Shown here: in pieces, positions 1-5,485 of the stretch
Layout: each line of letters opens with the position of its first letter
Numbering within the stretch: position 1 is the stretch's first letter
Origin: Opitutaceae bacterium
GTDB taxonomy: Bacteria > Verrucomicrobiota > Verrucomicrobiia > Opitutales > Opitutaceae
Length of the DNA: 5,485 bases
NCBI GenBank assembly: GCA_016763045.1
Contig: JAESUN010000281.1
Coordinates: 1-5,485 of the forward strand
Direction of reading: 5' to 3'
The notes under the pieces: model-generated
Told to the model about the DNA's origin: nothing
Seen by the model: the letters and a program-made list of their open reading frames with translations, nothing else
Database searches by the model: none
Position numbers and translations under genes: made by a program

Positions 1-377
1 ACGCGGTGAATTCCATCAAAGATGCGTCCCATGAAGGTTTTTGAGGCCCATACTCCAAATTCTTTTACGAGCTTTTTATCAATATCGGCTACAAGGGGAA
101 AGGGGAGATCGTATTTTGCTCTGAATTTATCGTGTTTTACCTCTGTATCACAGCTTACGCCGATAATAAAGACACCTGCTTCTTGGAATTGATGAAAAAG
201 GTCTCTGAAGCCGCAGGCTTCTTTGGTGCATCCGGGAGTGTTATCCCTGGGGTAAAAATAGACCAAGAATGGTTTCCCCAACAATGTAGAGGTGTCTCGG
301 ATTTCCCCCGAATCGGGATCTTTGAATGAGAATATAGGTGCTTTATCTCCTATGTTGAGCAAATTGAGAGTTCCCAT
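1..377 (-). CDS. bcp: Thioredoxin-dependent peroxiredoxin, Bcp/PrxQ type (3' end outside window)
   Basis: Reduces hydrogen peroxide and organic hydroperoxides in the cytoplasm, with thioredoxin as the usual electron donor for this family. The minus-strand frame starting at the ATG complementary to 375-377 gives 125 residues plus a partial Val codon, then leaves the window. The family is normally about 150-160 residues, so roughly the last 30 are missing. The active-site stretch YPRDNTPGCTKEACGF carries the peroxidatic Cys50 and a second Cys55 five residues later, the arrangement of E. coli Bcp, where the second Cys resolves the first. Further family marks are the N-terminal IGDKAP, VYFYP before the active site, and FGVW...FMG...DGIHR near the window edge. 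No Shine-Dalgarno precedes the ATG. The gene is divergent from hisG. Family assignment is firm; the symbol follows E. coli usage and the electron donor is inferred. Confidence 0.93.
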   Translation of the reverse strand, partial: MGTLNLLNIGDKAPIFSFKDPDSGEIRDTSTLLGKPFLVYFYPRDNTPGCTKEACGFRDLFHQFQEAGVFIIGVSCDTEVKHDKFRAKYDLPFPLVADIDKKLVKEFGVWASKTFMGRIFDGIHR

Positions 378-386
378 AGAAGTAGG

Positions 387-414
387 TTTTTAGGAAAGAT
401 GCTGTTTTTGTCAA
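387..414 (-). promoter_or_regulatory. Candidate sigma-70 promoter of the peroxiredoxin gene
   Basis: Read on the minus strand, a perfect -35 hexamer TTGACA (complement of 409-414) is followed after 16 bp by TAAAAA (complement of 387-392), which matches the -10 consensus at four of six bases. Transcription would then start around 378-381, leaving only a few bases before the ATG at 377, so the mRNA would be nearly leaderless. That fits the missing Shine-Dalgarno. The -35 is good and the -10 weak, so the exact start is inferred. Confidence 0.4.
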
Positions 415-417
415 AAA
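405..417. repeat. Small palindrome TTTTTG-T-CAAAAA in the divergent spacer
   Basis: Perfect 6-bp inverted repeat around a single central T, in the spacer between the divergent peroxiredoxin and hisG genes. It contains the minus-strand TTGACA and also gives a plus-strand TTGTCA (408-413, five of six matches to -35), although no good -10 follows on the plus strand. It could be a regulator site or simply two overlapping -35 boxes. No promoter for hisG could be assigned with confidence in 378-471. Confidence 0.35.
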
Positions 418-471
418 ATAAGGGTGAAATAAGGCTTGAGTGTTCAGTGTGCGTAGATGTGTTTTGAAGGT

Positions 472-1355
472 ATGTCAGATAGTAAGACATTACTTATGCT
501 TGGATTGCCTAAAGGTAATCTAGAAAGAGCAACTTGTGACCTCTTCGAGAAGGCGGGTTTTCAGATCACGATTAGTTCGCGATCTTATAAACCAGTCGTC
601 GATGATCCCGAGATAGATGCTCGTTTGGTGAGAGCTCAAGAAATGAGTCGATACGTCGAGCATGGCTTTTTCGATTGTGGGTGACGGGTAAAGATTGGAT
701 CTTGGAAAATGAGTCGGATGTTATAGAAGTGTGCGATCTTATTTATAGTAAGACTTCCAATGCTCCTTCGAGGTGGATTATTGCGGTACAGGAAGATTCG
801 GATATTAAAACTGTCAAGGATCTGGAAGGTAAGCGAATTGCAACAGAGTTAGTGGGTGCGACAAGACGTTTCTTAGAGCAAAACGGGGTTTCGGCTGAAG
901 TGGAGTTTTCGTGGGGTGCAACGGAAGTGAAGGTTCCTGAGATGGTGGATGCGATTGTCGATATCACTGAAACAGGTAATTCTCTGCGGGCGAATAAGCT
1001 GCGTATTTTAGAGACATTATTTTATACGAATACCAAATTTATTGCGAACAAAGACAGTTGGGAGAATCCTGAAAAGCGTCGTAAAATTGAGAACATTGCG
1101 TTGTTGTTGAAAGCTGCTCTGGAAGCCAGAACCAAAGTTGGACTCAAATTGAATATTTCTAAGGAATCGTTGGCGAAAATCCTGGAAGAACTACCTGCGC
1201 TTCGTAATCCAACGGTGTCGCAACTGAGTCAATCAGAATGGGTCGCGATCGAAACGGTGATCGATGAGAGTGTTGTTCGGGAGATTATACCGAGATTGAA
1301 GGAATTGGGTGCAGAGGGAATTATTGAATATCCTCTGAATAAGGTTGTTTATTGA
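472..1355 (+). pseudogene. hisG: ATP phosphoribosyltransferase HisG, long form, with one -1 frameshift
   Basis: HisG condenses ATP with PRPP to phosphoribosyl-ATP, the first committed and usually histidine-inhibited step of histidine synthesis. As read, the gene is in two frames: 472-684 (from [12 protein letters not shown] to EHGFFDCG, then TGA at 682-684) and a second frame continuing [10 protein letters not shown] from 681 to the TGA at 1353-1355. Joining them at 681 gives about 294 residues without loss of any expected residue, close to the 299 of E. coli HisG. The PRPP-binding loop [14 protein letters not shown] lies at joined residues 164-177. The C-terminal regulatory domain typical of long-form HisG, which needs no HisZ, covers about 218-294 and ends [12 protein letters not shown]. 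An upstream in-frame ATG at 457 would add five residues; 472 was preferred because family similarity begins just after it. GAAGG ends one base before this ATG, too close for a good ribosome site. The coding sequence is otherwise intact, so a sequencing error or a recent mutation is likelier than old decay. Confidence 0.9.
676..686 (+). other. hisG: Frameshift site in hisG (missing G in a G-run)
   Basis: The bases TGTGGGTGACG read Cys-Gly-stop in the upstream frame. One additional G in the GGG at 679-681 would read Cys-Gly-Val-Thr and join directly to GKDWILEN, which is the expected HisG continuation. Re-reading base 681 (a -1 shift) has the same effect. The site is not a classical X-XXY-YYZ slippery heptamer, so programmed frameshifting has little support. 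A one-base deletion in the homopolymer, real or technical, is the simplest explanation. Confidence 0.85.
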
Positions 1356-1357
1356 CG

Positions 1358-2212
1358 ATGAAAGTCGGGTTGATTCAAACGCGTTGCGAAGAGGACCAAA
1401 AAGCCAATTTGGAGAAAACCTTGGAGAAAATTCGAGAGGTTGCGAGGAAAGGGGCACAGGTTATCTGTCTTCAAGAATTGTTTTTAACGCCTTATTTTTG
1501 CAAACGCGAAGATGTTGATTTCTTCAAATTGGCGGAACCTGTTCCTGGTCCAACCACTGAAGTAATGCAAGAGATTGCAAGAGAGTTGGGCGTTGTCCTT
1601 ATCGTTTCCTTATTTGAAAAACGCTCCTCTGGTATTTATCATAACACTGCGGCTATAGTGGATGCGGATGGGCGGCTTTTGGGTAAATACCGCAAGATGC
1701 ACATTCCGGATGATCCGGGATATTACGAAAAATTTTATTTCACGCCTGGGGATCTTGGTTATCCTGTGTGGGATACGAAGTTTGGGAAAATAGGCGTACT
1801 TATTTGCTGGGATCAATGGTATCCGGAGGCGGCACGATTGGCTGCTCTTAAGGGAGCTCAGATTTTATTTTATCCGACGGCGATTGGCTGGCATCTTGAT
1901 GAAAAAGATTCATTGGGAGAAGCGCAGCACAGTGCCTGGGAAACGGTGCAGCGTGGTCATGCTGTGGCCAATGGTTGTTATGTGGTCGCTGTTAATAGAG
2001 TTGGGGTCGAGGAGTCATCTCAGTTTTTTGGCGGATCCTTTGTGGCGGACCCTCATGGTCAACTACTCTATAAGGCGTCTCATGAAGAAGAGGAGACTTC
2101 TGTCGTGGAGTGTGACCTGGATTATTTGGAGGATGTCCGTTGTAATTGGCCTTTTTTCCGTGATCGACGGATTGATTCATTCGGGGATTTGCAAAAACGT
2201 TTCATTGATTAA
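1358..2212 (+). CDS. aguB: N-carbamoylputrescine amidohydrolase (nitrilase superfamily)
   Basis: Hydrolyses N-carbamoylputrescine to putrescine, CO2 and ammonia, the last step of the agmatine deiminase route to putrescine; cytoplasmic. The 284-residue product is a single carbon-nitrogen hydrolase domain of the usual length. The nitrilase Glu-Lys-Cys triad is visible as Glu40 (LQELF), Lys113 (KYRKMHIP) and Cys150 (LICWDQWYPEAAR). CWDQWYPEAAR, the following FYPTAIGWHLDEKDS and the later QRGHAVANGCYVVAVNRVG are the signature of the N-carbamoylputrescine subgroup, as in the plant enzymes, rather than of beta-ureidopropionases. The ATG at 1358 begins two bases after the hisG stop; a TTG at 1352 in the same frame would overlap that stop but adds only two residues. 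No Shine-Dalgarno is present, so translation may be coupled to hisG. The downstream aguA supplies its substrate, which strongly supports the specific function. Confidence 0.95.
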   Translation: MKVGLIQTRCEEDQKANLEKTLEKIREVARKGAQVICLQELFLTPYFCKREDVDFFKLAEPVPGPTTEVMQEIARELGVVLIVSLFEKRSSGIYHNTAAIVDADGRLLGKYRKMHIPDDPGYYEKFYFTPGDLGYPVWDTKFGKIGVLICWDQWYPEAARLAALKGAQILFYPTAIGWHLDEKDSLGEAQHSAWETVQRGHAVANGCYVVAVNRVGVEESSQFFGGSFVADPHGQLLYKASHEEEETSVVECDLDYLEDVRCNWPFFRDRRIDSFGDLQKRFID

Positions 2213-2227
2213 ATTCTGCTGTTGTCG

Positions 2228-3259
2228 ATGACTCCATCTGCTCTTGGTTTTCAAATGCCAGCCGAATGGTCGCCTCAGGTGGCCACTTGGCTTTCTTGGC
2301 CGCATAATACGGATACGTGGCCCGGGTATTTTGATCGCATCCCAGCCAAATTCGCAGAAATTGCTTCTGTTATTAGCCGGTATCAGGAGGTCCGTCTTAA
2401 TTGTGCTTCTGTGTTACAGGAAAATGCCAGGTATTTGTTGAGCAAAGCGGGTGCGGATCTAAGCAGGATTTCTTTATATGATCATTCCACGAATGATGCC
2501 TGGTGTCGGGATCATGGGCCTATTTTTGTTAAGAACTCAAAAACTGGAACGATCGCCTTAACGGATTGGCAATACAATGCATGGGGAGGGAAATACCCTC
2601 CCTTTGATTTGGATAATAAGGTGCCGTTGCAAATTGGAGAAGCTCTTCAATTGTCTCGTTTCGAGTTTTCGATGGTTTTGGAGGGCGGCTCTCTGGATGT
2701 GAATGGGGAAGGCGTCCTGTTGACGACAAGCGATTGTTTGCTGAATCCGAACCGAAATCCGGAGATGTCCAAAGATCAGATTGAAGAAAAGCTTCGGGAG
2801 GGGTTGGGTGTGACAAAGATCCTCTGGCTAGGAGAGGGGATTGTTGGTGATGATACGGATGGTCACATTGATGATATTTCTCGGTTTTTTAAGGCTGATG
2901 GGATTGTGACGGCTGTTGAAACAGACGAAAAAGATCCCAACTTTAAAGTTTTGAGAAAAAATCTTGAGCAGTTAAAGTCGTTTCAAACAAAGGATGGGAG
3001 GAGCTTTGATCTCGTAGAGCTTCCAATGCCTGAGCCCTGTTTTTGCGATGGAGAGCGTTTGCCTGCTAGTTATGCTAATTTCTTGATCCTCAACGGAGCG
3101 GTCTTAGTCCCGGTTTTTGGGCAGGCGAAAAGGGATGCAGAGGCCTTGGACGTATTGGCGGGATGTTTTCCTGATAGAGAAATTATTCCGATTGATTGCC
3201 TTGAGCTCGTTTGGGGGCTTGGGACTTTGCATTGTATTTCTCAGCAGCAGCCTCTTTGA
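2228..3259 (+). CDS. aguA: Agmatine deiminase
   Basis: Converts agmatine to N-carbamoylputrescine and ammonia, the step before AguB. The 343-residue product belongs to the peptidylarginine-deiminase-like (PAD_porph) guanidino-modifying family and has its usual length. Visible family motifs in order are MPAEWSP and TWLSWPHN near the N-terminus, WCRDHGPIFV (92-101), NAWGGKYPPFD (117-127), EGGSLDVNGEG (from 152), GDDTDGHIDDISRF with the active-site His213, and the C-terminal GLGTLHCISQQQP with the catalytic Cys336. All expected catalytic residues are present. The ATG at 2228 lies 15 bp after the aguB stop; an in-frame TTG at 2222 is possible but adds only two residues. There is no clear Shine-Dalgarno. 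Agmatine would normally come from arginine decarboxylase, which is not in this window. Confidence 0.96.
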   Translation: MTPSALGFQMPAEWSPQVATWLSWPHNTDTWPGYFDRIPAKFAEIASVISRYQEVRLNCASVLQENARYLLSKAGADLSRISLYDHSTNDAWCRDHGPIFVKNSKTGTIALTDWQYNAWGGKYPPFDLDNKVPLQIGEALQLSRFEFSMVLEGGSLDVNGEGVLLTTSDCLLNPNRNPEMSKDQIEEKLREGLGVTKILWLGEGIVGDDTDGHIDDISRFFKADGIVTAVETDEKDPNFKVLRKNLEQLKSFQTKDGRSFDLVELPMPEPCFCDGERLPASYANFLILNGAVLVPVFGQAKRDAEALDVLAGCFPDREIIPIDCLELVWGLGTLHCISQQQPL

Positions 3260-3284
3260 GTCTTTCATAGAATGTTTTTGGGCT

Positions 3285-3303
3285 TGCAGGCGAGGTTCCT
3301 GCA
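3285..3303 (+). terminator. Weak hairpin just after aguA, possible terminator
   Basis: TGCAGG (3285-3290) and CCTGCA (3298-3303) form a perfect 6-bp stem with a 7-base loop, 26 bases after the aguA stop. No uninterrupted T-run follows, so as an intrinsic terminator it is poor. It may contribute to RNA 3'-end stability or be incidental. Confidence 0.25.
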
Positions 3304-3320
3304 CTCATTGTCATTCCTTT

Positions 3321-3347
3321 GCGACAAAATGAATAGCCGGTTGTCGC
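3321..3347. repeat. Inverted repeat GCGACAA / TTGTCGC in the aguA-rpsA spacer
   Basis: A perfect 7-bp inverted repeat (3321-3327 and 3341-3347) with a 13-base spacer. Neither strand has a T-run after it, so it is not a good intrinsic terminator. It could be a regulator site or an RNA hairpin in a long rpsA leader. Confidence 0.4.
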
Positions 3348-3363
3348 TCGCTCTAGGCCGGTT
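3336..3363. repeat. Direct repeat GCCGGTT, 21-bp period, upstream of rpsA
   Basis: GCCGGTT occurs at 3336-3342 and again at 3357-3363. The 21-bp period equals two turns of B-DNA and would place both copies on the same helix face, as for tandem operator half-sites. The repeat is short, so chance cannot be excluded. Confidence 0.3.
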
Positions 3364-3380
3364 AAGTATTAAATCAACCC

Positions 3381-3408
3381 CCAAATTGGAAACTTGTTTC
3401 TGATTTGG
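3381..3408 (+). promoter_or_regulatory. 13-bp hairpin with CUUG loop upstream of rpsA
   Basis: CCAAATTGGAAAC (3381-3393) pairs with GTTTCTGATTTGG (3396-3408): eleven Watson-Crick pairs plus two adjacent wobble pairs in RNA, closing on the CUUG tetraloop whose outer C and G pair. No T-run follows on either strand, so it is not a standard intrinsic terminator. It lies 61 bases before the rpsA ATG. If transcription starts upstream, for example near the weak TATTAA at 3367, it is a leader hairpin that could take part in S1 autoregulation, which is known for E. coli rpsA. If the TATATT at 3412-3417 (five of six to the -10 consensus) is used, the palindrome covers the -35 region and would instead be an operator. 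The sequence does not decide between these. Confidence 0.45.
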
Positions 3409-3469
3409 AAATATATTTCAGGAATCTTGGGAACTAGGAGCATTTTCGAGAGTTACTGAACATTCTCAT

Positions 3470-5128
3470 ATGAGTTCAGAAATGGAAGAGTTGCTCGCTC
3501 AGAGCGCTTTTGATACACTAAGAGAAGGCTCAATTATATTGGGCACCATCATTGAAATCCGTCAAAACGAAGTTGTCGTTGATATAGGAGGAAAATCTGA
3601 AGGAATCATCAACGCTGTTGAGTTTCCTGACCTTGGAGAACTGGAAATCGGTTCACAGATTGAGGTTTTTCTCGAAAGACAAGAAGATCGTACTGGGAAT
3701 CCAGTTATCTCCTTTGATAAGGCGGAACAGAAGAAAAATTGGGAAAATATCCTACAAAAATGCCAGGAAGGAACGATTGTTTCCGGACGTGTTCGTTCGA
3801 AAGTTAAGGGCGGCTTGATTATTAGTATTGGAGTCGATGCCTTTTTGCCAGCTTCTCACATTGATATCCAGCCTCCCAAAAATCTCGACCAATACATTGG
3901 TCAGACATACGACTTTAAGGTTGTTAAAATTAATCTGGAGAGGAAGAACATCATCCTGTCTAGACGTGAACTGATTGAAGAGCAACGTGCCTCAAAGCGG
4001 CGTGAGCTTCTTGATCAAATTGCTCCAGGTCAGGTTCGTAAGGGAGTTGTTAAAAACATCACCGATTTCGGTGCTTTCATCGATCTAGATGGAATGGACG
4101 GTCTTCTACATATCACCGATATGAGCTGGGGTCGTATTTCACATCCTAGTGAAATATTGAAACAGGGTGAAGAGATTAATGTCATGATCATTGAGGTGAA
4201 TCGCGAGAAAGAACGCGTTTCCTTAGGTCTGAAACAAACAATGAAGAATCCATGGGATGATATTGATAAGAAATTCCCAGTTGGTTCGACAGTTCGTACC
4301 CGTGTTGTGAATCTTGTTCCTTACGGTGCGTTTCTTGAAATCGATAAGGGTGTTGAAGGATTGGTTCATGTTACTGAAATGTCTTGGACGAAACGCATCA
4401 ACAAGCCGAGCGATGTTCTAAAGGTGGGTGATGAACTGGACGCAGTTGTTCTTAATATCCAGAAAGAGGAGCAGAAGATTTCTCTTGGATTACGACAGCT
4501 CGAGCCAAATCCATGGGATATGGTTCGCCATAATTATCCTGTCGGTGCACACGTCCGCGGTAGTGTTCGTAACATAACAACTTACGGTGCCTTTATTGAG
4601 TTAGAAGAAGGTATCGATGGTATGGTTCATGTGTCTGATATGTCTTGGACTCGCAAAATTAATCACCCAAGTGAAATGTTGAAAAAGGGTGATATGATTG
4701 ATGCGACCGTTCTGGATGTGGATGTTGATCAACAGCGCATTTCTTTAGGAATGAAGCAATTGGGAACAGATCCATGGTCAGATATCGCTAGTTTCTTCAA
4801 GGTTGGAGATGTTGTTTCCGGAGCCATTTCGAAGATTACTTCCTTTGGAGCTTTTGTAGAACTGAAGGATCAAATCGATGGGTTGGTGCATATTAGCCAG
4901 ATAACTGAAGATCGCGTCGAAAATATTAAAGAGGTTTTGACGGTAGGTGACGAAGTGACAGCTCGTGTGATCAAGATAGATCTCGATGAGCGTCGCATTG
5001 GCCTAAGTATCAAAGCTGCTAATTACAGCGAGAATGAACTAGCTGCCGAAACAGCAACCTATGATTCCATGAAGGACGGTGGCGATCTCATGAATCTGGG
5101 AGACATCTTGGACGAGGCTACAAAATAA
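3470..5128 (+). CDS. rpsA: 30S ribosomal protein S1
   Basis: RNA-binding ribosomal protein that holds and unfolds mRNA on the 30S subunit during initiation. The 552 residues match the roughly 557 of E. coli S1 and contain six S1/OB-fold domains, at about residues 18-86, 99-168, 185-256, 269-343, 356-430 and 443-515. Domains 1 and 2, the ribosome-docking pair, are the most divergent. Domains 3-6 carry the canonical TDFGAFIDL, VPYGAFLEI, TTYGAFIEL and TSFGAFVEL strands followed by GLLHITDMSW-type motifs. A short tail (516-552) lacks S1 features and is acidic. The ATG at 3470 is the first start codon after an in-frame stop at 3401; an internal ATG at 3482 is a less likely alternative. No Shine-Dalgarno lies at normal distance; TAGGAG at 3435-3440 is 29 bases upstream. 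E. coli rpsA also lacks a strong one and is autoregulated. It is followed by a strong terminator. Confidence 0.98.
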   Translation: MSSEMEELLAQSAFDTLREGSIILGTIIEIRQNEVVVDIGGKSEGIINAVEFPDLGELEIGSQIEVFLERQEDRTGNPVISFDKAEQKKNWENILQKCQEGTIVSGRVRSKVKGGLIISIGVDAFLPASHIDIQPPKNLDQYIGQTYDFKVVKINLERKNIILSRRELIEEQRASKRRELLDQIAPGQVRKGVVKNITDFGAFIDLDGMDGLLHITDMSWGRISHPSEILKQGEEINVMIIEVNREKERVSLGLKQTMKNPWDDIDKKFPVGSTVRTRVVNLVPYGAFLEIDKGVEGLVHVTEMSWTKRINKPSDVLKVGDELDAVVLNIQKEEQKISLGLRQLEPNPWDMVRHNYPVGAHVRGSVRNITTYGAFIELEEGIDGMVHVSDMSWTRKINHPSEMLKKGDMIDATVLDVDVDQQRISLGMKQLGTDPWSDIASFFKVGDVVSGAISKITSFGAFVELKDQIDGLVHISQITEDRVENIKEVLTVGDEVTARVIKIDLDERRIGLSIKAANYSENELAAETATYDSMKDGGDLMNLGDILDEATK

Positions 5129-5194
5129 TACTTTAAACGAGACGACTACCAATTATCTTTTAATCGGGTGATGGTTGGTTGGTTTCCTTTCTTT

Positions 5195-5229
5195 TAAAAA
5201 GGGCTCCTCATATCGAGGAGCCCTTTTTA
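5195..5229. terminator. Bidirectional intrinsic terminator between rpsA and the sigma factor gene
   Basis: A perfect stem pairs 5195-5209 (T, five A, then GGGCTCCTC) with 5215-5229, around the 5-base loop ATATC. The GC-rich core is followed by TTTTT on the plus strand (5224-5228), and the AAAAA at 5196-5200 supplies the U-run on the minus strand. It lies 66 bases after the rpsA stop and 22 bases after the stop of the convergent gene, so it can serve both. Confidence 0.92.
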
Positions 5230-5251
5230 TTTCGAAACCAGTTGTAGCGTG

Positions 5252-5485
5252 TCAGGTATTCGCTTCTTCAAGTGCTTTGTTATGCAAGAATTCCCGAAAA
5301 ACTTCCATGCGATCATGTTGTCTGTTTTTCTCTTGGATTTCTTCTATACTCAGTTGCTGCTCGTAATTATACATGACTTTGCGCATCTTTGATAAAGCTA
5401 TGTTTTGGAGTTGTCGGACTCTTTCTCGTGTAATTCCAAAAAGGTTTCCCACTTCTTCTAATGTCATGGGGCCTCCGTGATATAT
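5252..5485 (-). CDS. Sigma-70 family RNA polymerase sigma factor, C-terminal part (5' end outside window)
   Basis: Directs RNA polymerase to promoters. The visible 77 residues are the C-terminus, reading IYHGGPMTLEEVGNLFGITRERVRQLQ and continuing to the TGA at 5252-5254. This is region 4.2, the helix-turn-helix that contacts the -35 element; TLEEVG and ITRERVRQLQNIAL are its hallmark. The open frame continues through the window edge, so the Met at 5465-5467 is internal, not a start. After the recognition helix (ALSKMRKVM) there is a charged tail of 39 residues, longer than in typical primary sigma factors, which end soon after region 4.2. Region 4 alone does not tell a primary sigma (RpoD/SigA) from an RpoS-like or other alternative sigma, so no symbol is given. 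The gene converges on rpsA. Confidence 0.9.
   Translation of the reverse strand: MYHGGPMTLEEVGNLFGITRERVRQLQNIALSKMRKVMYNYEQQLSIEEIQEKNRQHDRMEVFREFLHNKALEEANT

Noticed and set aside
132..329. Plus-strand open frame of 65 codons
   Set aside because: It lies wholly antisense to the peroxiredoxin gene, whose motifs are unmistakable on the minus strand.
676..686. Programmed -1 ribosomal frameshifting in hisG
   Set aside because: No X-XXY-YYZ heptamer and no evident reason for HisG to be recoded; a lost G in a G-run explains it more simply.
1884..2231. 115-codon plus-strand frame within aguB
   Set aside because: It overlaps conserved aguB sequence in another frame and shows no recognisable domain.
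3117..3332. Plus-strand frame crossing the aguA stop into the spacer
   Set aside because: Most of it is an out-of-frame reading of conserved aguA C-terminus; the hydrophobic stretch is a by-product and has no start signal.
3386..3417. Promoter with -35 TTGGAA (3386-3391) and -10 TATATT (3412-3417) for rpsA
   Set aside because: The spacer would be 20 bp, longer than sigma-70 promoters normally allow, so it was not listed as a promoter.
3260..3469. Possible small gene, tRNA or CRISPR repeats in the aguA-rpsA spacer
   Set aside because: No cloverleaf, no regularly spaced repeats with spacers, and no convincing short coding frame; only the short repeats and hairpins listed.
5175..5366. Plus-strand frame after rpsA
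   Set aside because: It runs through the terminator hairpin and antisense to the sigma factor C-terminus.

Overview
The window looks like ordinary bacterial chromosome: five protein genes, closely packed, with AT-leaning coding sequence. The six-domain S1 protein and the sigma-70 C-terminus read most like those of the Verrucomicrobiota (Opitutae-like), but this is recognition from memory without a database search, so the lineage is tentative. None of the five visible start codons has a convincing Shine-Dalgarno sequence at normal spacing, which fits a lineage that often initiates without one.

Layout. A thioredoxin-dependent peroxiredoxin of the Bcp/PrxQ type runs leftward out of the window (1-377). 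Across a 94-bp divergent spacer, a rightward run follows: hisG (ATP phosphoribosyltransferase, long form, interrupted by one -1 frameshift near 681), aguB (N-carbamoylputrescine amidohydrolase) and aguA (agmatine deiminase). Gaps are 2 and 15 bp, so these three are probably one operon. A 210-bp spacer (3260-3469) holds several inverted and direct repeats, including a 13-bp-arm hairpin with a CUUG loop. It is followed by rpsA (30S ribosomal protein S1, 3470-5128). A strong bidirectional terminator (5195-5229) separates rpsA from a convergent gene on the minus strand, whose C-terminus (5252-5485) is region 4 of a sigma-70 family sigma factor.

How the genes work together. AguA and AguB catalyse consecutive steps from agmatine to N-carbamoylputrescine to putrescine, so their adjacency is a functional pair. 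HisG catalyses the first committed step of histidine synthesis and has no direct metabolic link to them; co-transcription here may be only positional. The peroxiredoxin, S1 and sigma factor are housekeeping genes.

I found no mobile element, CRISPR, tRNA/rRNA or obviously novel system. The points most worth checking are the hisG frameshift, the structured spacer upstream of rpsA, the palindromic divergent promoter region, and the lack of Shine-Dalgarno signals.
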